From Rhodopirellula baltica (GTDB taxonomy: Bacteria; Planctomycetota; Planctomycetia; Pirellulales; Pirellulaceae), in NCBI GenBank assembly GCA_002901265.1, contig PPHI01000001.1, positions 310,001 to 374,000 on the forward strand: a stretch of DNA of 64,000 nucleotides, written 5' to 3'. Every line of letters starts with the position of its first letter. Within the stretch, counting starts at the first letter, position 1. Shown here piece by piece: positions 20,376 to 27,978 of the stretch. The notes below the pieces were generated by a model. The model did not search any database and had not been told where the DNA came from. It saw only the letters and a list, made by a program, of their open reading frames with translations. The position numbers and the translations under genes were made by a program.

Positions 20376-20798
20376 TCAAATCCGCAGAACCAACGGTCTT
20401 AATTCGCTGGTGGAACCTCGCGGCAGTGGCACACGCTCTCGCCGTATTTGGAACGCCGATCGACTGGCGTGATCTCCTGGTGCTGGCGTGATCAGTGCTG
20501 TCGGCAAACGCTCGAACACGAAAGCCGTCGGCAAAACCGCCAAGTTCGGCGCGGCACTGCATCGCGGGCACCCGCCATGGCAGCCTTCACCGGCTTCATG
20601 GGAGTGCTCGTCGCAATGTCGGCCTTCACCATGGTGCTCACATGATTGGTTGTGGTCGCACCAATGATGGCCCTGGCAATTCTCCGCCCCGAAAGCCTCG
20701 GCACCGCAAGGTACGGCACGTACTGGGAAGCAACCGATCACCATCACGATGACCAAGTGGTACAGCAGACCTGTGATTCGGTTGGAACGGGAAAGCAT
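20376..20798 (-). CDS. Small His/Cys-rich exported protein heading the czc-like operon
   Basis: The 140-residue product has an N-terminal hydrophobic segment (LLYHLVIVMVIGCFPVRA). It then has a dense metal-binding-like region with about nine His and eight Cys between residues 43 and 81 (for example HHWCDHNQSCEHH and GCHGGCPRC). The C-terminal 55 residues are ordinary and basic. No named family fits. It opens the minus-strand efflux operon, 107 bases before the TolC-like gene. A role as periplasmic metal buffer or chaperone is inference. An overlapping frame on the minus strand in the same region (20638-20892) looks like a shadow. Confidence 0.7.
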   Translation of the reverse strand: MLSRSNRITGLLYHLVIVMVIGCFPVRAVPCGAEAFGAENCQGHHWCDHNQSCEHHGEGRHCDEHSHEAGEGCHGGCPRCSAAPNLAVLPTAFVFERLPTALITPAPGDHASRSAFQIRRERVPLPRGSTSELRPLVLRI

Positions 20799-21013
20799 GA
20801 TTCGATAGCAATGACGAACGAACGCGTCGATTTGAAAGACCGCTTCGTAGTGGTTGATCGGATGTTGTTGCCTCCAGTGTGAAACCGATCACGCCAAGAC
20901 GGCTGGATTACCGAAAACACCACGGCGACGTAGGTTGCTTAAGTTGCCCAGTTGGCTGGGTGTGCCAAGGTCGACGTTGCTTCGCCAGTCACATGTTTTG
21001 CAAGCAAACCTGT

Positions 21014-22672
21014 TTACTCTGATTTCCAGATCATCAGCTCGGGTTGTTCGAGTTCCTTAGGGTCGTAGTTTCCGATCACACGGAAGAAACTGCCCGTTGC
21101 AAAGTCTGGTTTGCCATCCTGATTGAAGTCCGCCTGGATCACGGAGAGATGGTCATGAAAGCGACTGGGCAACCGAGACGGTTCAAAGGTGCCGTCGCTG
21201 TTTTGCCGGAACAAAACGATCGGCGAGGATCCTTGTTCGACCCATTTGGACGAAACATCTCGCGCAAGCAGTGCCACGGCGATCACATCCATATCGCCAT
21301 CGAGATCAAAATCGCCGGCGGTGGCGTTCAGCACGCCCGGCATCAATCCAATCTGATGTCGTTCCATTGGAAGCTCGCCATCATTCTCCAGCCACTGGAC
21401 TGAGTGATAGGGTTTGGCACCGCGATCAAAGGAATCGCCGTTGGTGTAAAGAATGTCCAAGTCGCCATCGCCATCCATGTCCACTAACTCGATGCCGCTG
21501 GAGCCGTAGGCCGGATCGGGTGCGGCCCAAATCAGTTCACTCTCGAAATTGCCTTGCCCATCGTTGCGAAACAGTTCGATGCGTTCGTGTTCTTGGCTGA
21601 TCAGGGCAACGAAATCGAGATCTCCGTCACCTTCAAAGTCGACAATCGGGACATGTACGGTCCCGTGTCGCGGATCCAACAATTTTCGGCGGAAGGTTGG
21701 CTTGCCATCGGGACCGTTGCCTTCGTTCACCAACAGAAACGTTTCGCCGCTATTTCGCCAGCCGAACGTTGCGCACAAAACATCAGTGTCGCCATCGCCG
21801 TCAAAGTCGGCGGCGCGAATGTCCGAGGGGCGGCTCAGGTTGTCTGCCAACACAACGGTTTCGAATGACTCGTCGCCTTTGGCCCGCAGCCAAACCATGC
21901 GTCCCAGGTCGCTGTCCGCCGCGTTGAATTCGCCAATGTCGGCGACTAACACATCCAAGTTCCCGTCTTGATCCAGGTCACCTACGTCCAAGTGGACCGG
22001 CTGCAACAGAGTTGCCAGTCGCTTGGGTTCGGTTTGAGATTCGTTTGGCCAGATCGCGTTCACTGATCCGTTGCCGATATCGCAATACAAGATTGCGTTC
22101 CCGGGCGTCGACTCGAGTCCCAGGTCATACCAGCCCAAGTGTGTCACTCCCGGGGGACGCCGACGCTCTTGTCTGACAAACGATTGTTGGTGCGGAAGTT
22201 CAGCGGGCGGATAATTCAAAGTCGACGGCACAGGCAGCGCCAATTCGGCGGGAGCTTGCAGTTTAAAAAAACGCTCGACGTTCAACTGCTCGGGTACGTT
22301 CAGATCTGTTCTTCCAGATTGCCGGTACAAATCAAATCCCTGGATGATTTCCATCTCCCACTCATCGACCGGTGAACTTGTCGGACGCGGCATCGCGTGG
22401 CAATCTCCGCAGAACGCTTTGACTTGAGGGCCGACGGATTGGATCAATTCGATCTCATCACTTTTTAAACGGTTGGCTGAGCCTTCCGGTGTCTGACGTG
22501 CGGAATTCAAACAACCATTCAGACCGACCAAAACGATCCAACAAAACAGGTCCGAGATTCGACGCCAGCGAGCGCGGCTTGGGTAGAATGGTGAGTTGGA
22601 TTGAAAAGTAGATGATGTCACTGAAATTGATTTGATTGACGGTTTAAGTCGCGTGAATGTTTCCAAAGCCAC
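21014..22672 (-). CDS. FG-GAP/VCBS-repeat lipoprotein with a CxxCH motif
   Basis: The 552-residue frame has a lipoprotein signal (FCWIVLVGLNGC, Cys54; the first 40 residues may be an over-long start). A heme-type motif CGDCH is at residues 88-92. At least six FG-GAP-like repeats with DxDxDG calcium loops follow, for example DLDQDGNLD, DFDGDGDTD and DMDGDGDLD. This suggests a periplasmic beta-propeller carried with a c-type heme, as in several planctomycete secreted proteins. The substrate is unknown. The first ATG at 22672 overlaps the divergent gene's ATG at 22632 by 41 bases, so one of the starts may lie further inside. The ASPIC domain found in its neighbours is absent. Confidence 0.8.
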   Translation of the reverse strand: MALETFTRLKPSIKSISVTSSTFQSNSPFYPSRARWRRISDLFCWIVLVGLNGCLNSARQTPEGSANRLKSDEIELIQSVGPQVKAFCGDCHAMPRPTSSPVDEWEMEIIQGFDLYRQSGRTDLNVPEQLNVERFFKLQAPAELALPVPSTLNYPPAELPHQQSFVRQERRRPPGVTHLGWYDLGLESTPGNAILYCDIGNGSVNAIWPNESQTEPKRLATLLQPVHLDVGDLDQDGNLDVLVADIGEFNAADSDLGRMVWLRAKGDESFETVVLADNLSRPSDIRAADFDGDGDTDVLCATFGWRNSGETFLLVNEGNGPDGKPTFRRKLLDPRHGTVHVPIVDFEGDGDLDFVALISQEHERIELFRNDGQGNFESELIWAAPDPAYGSSGIELVDMDGDGDLDILYTNGDSFDRGAKPYHSVQWLENDGELPMERHQIGLMPGVLNATAGDFDLDGDMDVIAVALLARDVSSKWVEQGSSPIVLFRQNSDGTFEPSRLPSRFHDHLSVIQADFNQDGKPDFATGSFFRVIGNYDPKELEQPELMIWKSE

Positions 22673-25600
22673 TTCTATTCTATGTCAACGGACCGGCATC
22701 GTCGTCGTTCTGACAGTTGCAAACTTGCTGTTCGTGATTTCGATCGGATGCGATTCGACGAGTTCGAAAGGTGATGGTGATTCGCCAAGTCAATTGTCCG
22801 ACCGGCCTCAATTTGCGAACGCCGAAGGCAGTTTGAAAATCGCGACGCGCAAAGGAAACTGGACCGAAGCGTATCAAGCGGCAGAGTACTTGGCGACGAA
22901 TTCACCGAATGGAATCGATGGATTGGATCCGAATGTCTTGGTGCTAATGTCTCAGGCGGCGTTTCAGAAAGATCACAAAGAGCAATCGGCAAATTGGCTC
23001 GTTACCGCATGCGGCAATGAGCGTTATGCCAACGCGGGGCGAGTTCGCCAGGCAATGATCGCACTAATCGGGATTGGGAAATTCCACGAAGGCATTTCGT
23101 TCTTGGAACAAGCGATCGCACAGAATCCGGATCAAAACCAAAATCGGCGTTGGCTGTTTGATTTTTACATCGGTTCAGAAAATCGAGTCCCAGCCCTCCG
23201 GCATGGTCAAGCACTCGTTCGGGCTCGGCAAATCGATGTCGAGCTCCTGCAATCGATGAGCAACACCGAGCGACGTTTTCTCGATTCGGCTCCGCTGTCG
23301 CAAATGGTCGACCGGAACCCCGACGACAAACGACCGCTGCTCGGCGAGGCCAAGAAGAGTTTTGATCAAAGCAAATTTGATCAAGCGATCGCAACGCTGC
23401 AACAGATCACCGAATCTCATCCAAAATACTTTCCCGCACAAGCGCTGCTTGGCCAATCGCTGAGTGCGGCCAAACGATTCGACTCGATTCGTCATTGGGC
23501 GTCACAGCAGTCGCCGGGAATCGAGGATTATCCTGGTTATTGGCTTTCCCTCGGCGATTGGGCAGACCACCAAGGCCAGCCCAAGGCTGCTTTGCGTGCG
23601 TATATCGAAGCAGCCAATTGCAAAGACCCAGACGTCGTTCAAATCTGGACTCGAATGGCGACGTTGATGGTGAAGCTCGATTCCGATGAATCGAAAAATC
23701 CAAGCGACGAAGATCTAATCACCGCAGACTTTATCGATGCCGTGAATCGTCGTGCCTTGGGCCTGGGGCGTTTGCAACAACTGAAAAATCGATTCACCAA
23801 AACCGGCGGGATCTCGCAGGCGATCGTGATTGATTTGGCAAAGTCACTGGAGCATCTTGGTCGACTTTGGGAAGCCGAAGCATGGGCATCGATCGCCACA
23901 ACGCTTCCCGAGGACGAGTCAGTCGATGTGCTGGGCTATCGGAAATCACTTGTCGCGAAACTGCAACAGGACACGCCTTGGCAACTCGACGATGAGCAAC
24001 CGGACTTTGAACCGCTTCGCACTGCGTTGCCTTTACCAGAAATCGAAAGTGTTGTCTCGGCGCCTTCGTATTCCGAGCCCGGTCTCGTAGGAAATCTGCG
24101 TCTTGGTCAGGCAGCCCGGACTGTTGTTTCCGATCGTTTTCAACTAGAGGACGAAGCGCAGTCACGCGGATTGACGTTTTGGGGACGTACAAGCGAGACG
24201 CTCGATCAACCCGGAATCATGCTGTACCAAACGCTCGGTTGCGGTGGCGGGACGATTGACTTTGATCTCGATGGCAATAGCGATTTGTATTTGGTTGCAG
24301 CCGGCGGTACCCCACCAAACCGTGATAGCGAGGCGAATGAATTGTTTCGCAATCTTGGCGGCGAATTCGTTGCCTGCGGGAATCAATGTCTAGCCGACGA
24401 CCGTGGATTTGGCCAAGGCGTCGCAATCGGTGATGTCAACGAAGACGGGTTTCCAGATGTTCTGGTGCTCAACTACGGGCCCAACCGATTGTTTGTCAAT
24501 CAAGGAGATGGCACCTTTTATGAATCCGACAAACTTCTTCCGCCTGAACCAGATGACGAATGGTCCAGCAGTGCCGCAATTGCTGATCTGGACGGCGACG
24601 GATTAAATGACATCGTGATCGTGAATTACTGCGACACGTTGGGGCCTGTCACCGTGGGCTGTCCTGTCACGGGGATGGACTTCATGAGGTCCTGCTCACC
24701 AATGAAATTTGCCGCCCGTGATGACCGATTTTTGCATGCCAACGGCGATGGAACGTTTGTAGATGTCTCCTCAAAGTGGAACGCTACACTCGAATCGCCA
24801 GGGCGAGGACTCGGTATCGTCGCAGGTGACTTGGATGGCCAGCCCGGCGTCGAAGTCTTCATCGCAAACGACATGACCGCGAATCACTACTGGGGAATCG
24901 CCAGTCGTAGCGACGTTGCCGACCAACCAATCTTCAGCGAGACGGCAATGCTGCGTGGCTTGGCCGGCGATGATCGGGGAATTCCCATGGGATCGATGGG
25001 AATCGCCACCGCAGACATCGATCGCGATGGAGATTTGGACTTGTACGTGACAAACTTTTCCAAGGAAATCAATACACTGCACATGCAGGCCGCCAGCGGC
25101 ATTTGGCAAGATTCAACCAGCCAAGCTGGACTCTCCGATACGACGTTGCCGTTAGTCGCATTCGGTACCGAAGCGATCGACTTAGACAACGACGGGATAT
25201 TGGAGCTTGTCGTCACCAATGGGCACGTTGACCTGTTTTCTCGCGGTGACGAAAAAGCTCTCTATCAACAGCCGACACAGATCTTTCAACAAGATCGACT
25301 CGGCCACTTCGTTCTCGCCAATGTCCCTTCAATCGGACGCTACTTCGCCAATCCACATGTCGGACGCAGCTTGTGGACCTTGGATGCGAACCGTGATGGC
25401 TTGATTGACTTCGCTGTCACCCATCAGACCGAACCAACAGCGCTGATCATCAACCAAAGTCCGTCGCAGGGAGACTGGATCCGACTGTCGCTCAAGGGCA
25501 CGCGTTCGTCGCGTGACGCCGTTGGAAGCACTGTGCGAATCACAACACCCGACCAAACGCTGTACTCCTATCGAATCTCAGGCGATGGCTACCAATGCAG

Positions 25601-25742
25601 TAACGATCCGGTATTGCACGTCGGATTGGGCTCTGTCGCCAATCAATCGGTTGATGTGCAGGTTTCTTGGCCTGATGGTCAGGAAGAGAACTTCGTACGA
25701 GTACCAATCAATCAAGAATCGATCTTAGTACAAGGACGATAG
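22632..25742 (+). CDS. TPR/FG-GAP/ASPIC-UnbV lipoprotein (first copy)
   Basis: The 1036-residue protein has a lipoprotein signal ending LLFVISIGC near residue 39. TPR-like helical repeats run from about 60 to 430 (for example KKSFDQSKFDQAIATLQQI). An FG-GAP beta-propeller covers about 510-900 with calcium loops such as DFDLDGNSD, DLDGDGLND and DIDRDGDLD. A C-terminal ASPIC/UnbV domain includes GDWIRLSLKGTRSSRDAVGS and HVGLGSVANQSVDVQVSWPDG. This architecture is common in Planctomycetota and related to the CRTAC1 family; its function is not established. It is paralogous to 27979-30963. The start may be a downstream GTG because the ATG overlaps the divergent gene. Confidence 0.85.
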   Translation: MIDGLSRVNVSKATSILCQRTGIVVVLTVANLLFVISIGCDSTSSKGDGDSPSQLSDRPQFANAEGSLKIATRKGNWTEAYQAAEYLATNSPNGIDGLDPNVLVLMSQAAFQKDHKEQSANWLVTACGNERYANAGRVRQAMIALIGIGKFHEGISFLEQAIAQNPDQNQNRRWLFDFYIGSENRVPALRHGQALVRARQIDVELLQSMSNTERRFLDSAPLSQMVDRNPDDKRPLLGEAKKSFDQSKFDQAIATLQQITESHPKYFPAQALLGQSLSAAKRFDSIRHWASQQSPGIEDYPGYWLSLGDWADHQGQPKAALRAYIEAANCKDPDVVQIWTRMATLMVKLDSDESKNPSDEDLITADFIDAVNRRALGLGRLQQLKNRFTKTGGISQAIVIDLAKSLEHLGRLWEAEAWASIATTLPEDESVDVLGYRKSLVAKLQQDTPWQLDDEQPDFEPLRTALPLPEIESVVSAPSYSEPGLVGNLRLGQAARTVVSDRFQLEDEAQSRGLTFWGRTSETLDQPGIMLYQTLGCGGGTIDFDLDGNSDLYLVAAGGTPPNRDSEANELFRNLGGEFVACGNQCLADDRGFGQGVAIGDVNEDGFPDVLVLNYGPNRLFVNQGDGTFYESDKLLPPEPDDEWSSSAAIADLDGDGLNDIVIVNYCDTLGPVTVGCPVTGMDFMRSCSPMKFAARDDRFLHANGDGTFVDVSSKWNATLESPGRGLGIVAGDLDGQPGVEVFIANDMTANHYWGIASRSDVADQPIFSETAMLRGLAGDDRGIPMGSMGIATADIDRDGDLDLYVTNFSKEINTLHMQAASGIWQDSTSQAGLSDTTLPLVAFGTEAIDLDNDGILELVVTNGHVDLFSRGDEKALYQQPTQIFQQDRLGHFVLANVPSIGRYFANPHVGRSLWTLDANRDGLIDFAVTHQTEPTALIINQSPSQGDWIRLSLKGTRSSRDAVGSTVRITTPDQTLYSYRISGDGYQCSNDPVLHVGLGSVANQSVDVQVSWPDGQEENFVRVPINQESILVQGR

Positions 25743-26156
25743 GGTTTCTCACTTGCGAAAATAATGTGTTATTGGGAATCGTGAAGTTTAGAGATTGGTT
25801 CGCACCCACAGGTGCCACGTTCGCAAACGCTCATAATTTGTCAATTAAGGAAACGAAGTCTCAACTATCTGATTCTTGGATCTGCACAAACGTGCATTTG
25901 ATATCACTTTGACAGTGCTCCAATGTGTCACATTTACGATCCACTTCGCTTGCCAATGCAAGCTTAACAACGATGAACACTCCCTCGTGCGGACGCAGCG
26001 TGGTCCGGCGCACCGAAAAGGAATTGAGTTTATTTTCGCCTTCCTGTGATTTTTTGCACGCAGAAATTCATTCGCGAATGCTCCGGTTGATATCCTCTAG
26101 TTAGCTACACCGTTGTAGTTACACGTCAAAAGAGATTCATTTCAGAGAGGTGCGAT
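25743..26156. other. Intergenic stretch upstream of the DUF1559 gene
   Basis: This 414-base stretch has no gene I can support. It is AT-richer than its neighbours and holds the dyad described at 26102-26121, plus a likely ribosome binding site (AGAGAGG, about 26143) ahead of the start at 26157. Confidence 0.6.
26102..26121. promoter_or_regulatory. Dyad symmetric site upstream of the DUF1559 gene
   Basis: TAGCTACA and TGTAGTTA form an inverted repeat (seven of eight bases) around CCGT, with the inner core TACA-N4-TGTA. It lies 36 bases before the DUF1559 start, where an operator would act. The TACA...TGTA core resembles BlaI/MecI/CopY-type operators, but spacing differs among these and no regulator gene is adjacent. 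The functional reading is inference. Confidence 0.4.
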
Positions 26157-27437
26157 ATGAATCGAAGGACTTCTCGACAGGCATTCACGCTGGTGGAATT
26201 GCTTGTTGTGATTGCAATTATTGGGATTCTTGTTGGTTTGCTTTTGCCAGCAGTTCAGGCCGCGCGTGAAGCGGCTCGACGGATGAGTTGCTCCAATAAT
26301 TTCAAGCAACTCGGGCTCGCTATCCACAACTATCATTCGGCATACAAACAGATGCCGATGCATGGTGCGGGGACTGACAGCCCGGCTGGCGGCAACGCCA
26401 ATCAAGGTGTCGCCGACGCAACCACCAATTGGTGGTCCAGTTATGGTGACGCAAACGCATGGCGACTAAGCATGCTTGTCGGCATCACCCCGTTTATGGA
26501 ACAGCAAGGTCTTTGGGATCACATTAGTAATCCCAGTGTGGTCAATGCCACTGACCCCTCAACGCCTTACGCGATTCCTTGGCCAGCGATGGGGCCAACT
26601 CCGCAGCTGAACCACTACGTGCCATGGGTGACGGAGTTACCGGTTCTTCGCTGCCCGAGCGACCCTGGTGTTGGATTGCCGGCGCTGGGACGGACGAACT
26701 ATGCAGCTTGCATGGGCGACTCGATTCACTGGTCAGTGATTGGGCACAAGGATTTTGATCGTGGCCAGGCACGATCGGATTTCTTCGTTCCTAAGCCGAC
26801 GGACAACCTGGCGATTCACTCCAACGCGTCAGACCGTGGAATGTTCGTGCCGCACAAAGCGACCAAGTTTCGCGATGTGCTCGACGGATTGTCCAACACG
26901 GTCATGATGGGTGAAATCATCACGTACCTCGGTGACCGTGATATTCGCGGCATCCAGACGCTGAACGCCAACCTGGCCGGTGACGACAACTCGGTCATTC
27001 TGCAAAACCCGAAGTGGTGTTTCGACAACAACCAAATCGACCCGGCTCGTCCGAGATTCTGGTTGGCAACGGTCGCTGTCGAAGGGAATACCGCAGGTCG
27101 TGGTTTCCGCTGGGCTGACTTCCGGATCAACTATTCGGGCATGTGTACGATCTTGCCGCCCAACGCAGAGTTGGTTGGGATCAACAATGCCGGAAACACT
27201 TTGATCGGTCCGCCATCAAGTAATCACCAGGGCGGTGTGCATATTCTGATGGGTGATGGTGCGGTCGTCTTTATCAGCGACTCGATCGAAGCTGGTAATC
27301 CGCGGAACCCACAGGTCTACACCAAGGGTACACCGGAAAATCTCAATGTCCCGGGCTCACCGAGTCCCTATGGTATTTGGGGCGCACTCGGTACCCGCGC
27401 CAGTCGTGAAGTGATCGACGAACCAATCGGCCAGTAA
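26157..27437 (+). CDS. DUF1559 family secreted protein with pseudopilin-like N-terminus
   Basis: The 426-residue protein begins with a type IV pilin-like signal ([17 protein letters not shown], methylation site at the Phe-Thr junction). The usual planctomycete continuation [18 protein letters not shown] and the DUF1559 motif [14 protein letters not shown] follow. The C-terminal H-x9-DG region is present as [14 protein letters not shown]. These proteins are present in large numbers in planctomycete genomes and are exported through a type II secretion-like prepilin pathway; no function has been shown. Start choice is supported by the ribosome binding site at about 26143. It is followed by a strong terminator. 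Confidence 0.93.
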   Translation: MNRRTSRQAFTLVELLVVIAIIGILVGLLLPAVQAAREAARRMSCSNNFKQLGLAIHNYHSAYKQMPMHGAGTDSPAGGNANQGVADATTNWWSSYGDANAWRLSMLVGITPFMEQQGLWDHISNPSVVNATDPSTPYAIPWPAMGPTPQLNHYVPWVTELPVLRCPSDPGVGLPALGRTNYAACMGDSIHWSVIGHKDFDRGQARSDFFVPKPTDNLAIHSNASDRGMFVPHKATKFRDVLDGLSNTVMMGEIITYLGDRDIRGIQTLNANLAGDDNSVILQNPKWCFDNNQIDPARPRFWLATVAVEGNTAGRGFRWADFRINYSGMCTILPPNAELVGINNAGNTLIGPPSSNHQGGVHILMGDGAVVFISDSIEAGNPRNPQVYTKGTPENLNVPGSPSPYGIWGALGTRASREVIDEPIGQ

Positions 27438-27483
27438 TCGGTCGGATGCCAGTAATTGGGCGGATAAACGTCCAGGCAAACAA

Positions 27484-27522
27484 AAAACCTCTGTTGCATC
27501 ATCATGGTGCAACAGAGGTTTT
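27484..27522. terminator. Bidirectional Rho-independent terminator
   Basis: A perfect 15-base stem (AAAACCTCTGTTGCA with TGCAACAGAGGTTTT) has a nine-base loop. T-rich bases follow on both strands. It lies between the convergent DUF1559 gene (plus) and the 55-residue lipoprotein gene (minus), so it can end both transcripts. Confidence 0.9.
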
Positions 27523-27541
27523 CTTTTGAGTTTGTCTCTCG

Positions 27542-27709
27542 CTATTTGTCAGCGTTGGCGCTGCCAGCGGCTTCTTCTTGAGCGAGCATTTCTTCGTAGG
27601 ACTGCACATCGGCATCCGATGCATCCTCCACAACGTTACCACCACCGCCACAACCAGCGGCCATCAATGCGCAGACGCATGATAGCGCCAATCCGAATTT
27701 CCGAACCAT
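27542..27709 (-). CDS. Very small lipoprotein (55 residues)
   Basis: This frame, below the length limit of most gene finders, has an ATG at 27709 and ends TAG at 27542. It codes for MVRKFGLALSCVCALMAAGCGGGG, that is, a signal peptide with lipobox AAGC and a glycine tether. A short acidic mature part follows (DASDADVQSYEEMLAQEEAA, then a polar end). Small lipoproteins of this shape often accompany DUF1559 genes in planctomycetes, though usually on the same strand; here the two are convergent and share a terminator. Its function is unknown. The longer plus-strand frame covering the same bases is a shadow. Confidence 0.75.
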   Translation of the reverse strand: MVRKFGLALSCVCALMAAGCGGGGNVVEDASDADVQSYEEMLAQEEAAGSANADK

Positions 27710-27978
27710 GGATCTATCCCTACTCTCAATTTGGCATAAACCTTAAAACACAATGCTTTAAAGTATAGCGTTTGCGTCTGCCTTGTTGTTGTCAAGCATT
27801 CGATAATCCGAACTTCCCACGACCTAGTGACGCGGGACCGCAAACTTGAACATCGCATGACTGCCTACAAGAGCAAGTGCGGCAGCAACAATTTGATTCG
27901 CCGACAGGAAAACAACTGCCACAACAGAATTAGTCGTTGCTTTTCCGTGCAGATATGAGGCATTGCGGTGACTGCGTC

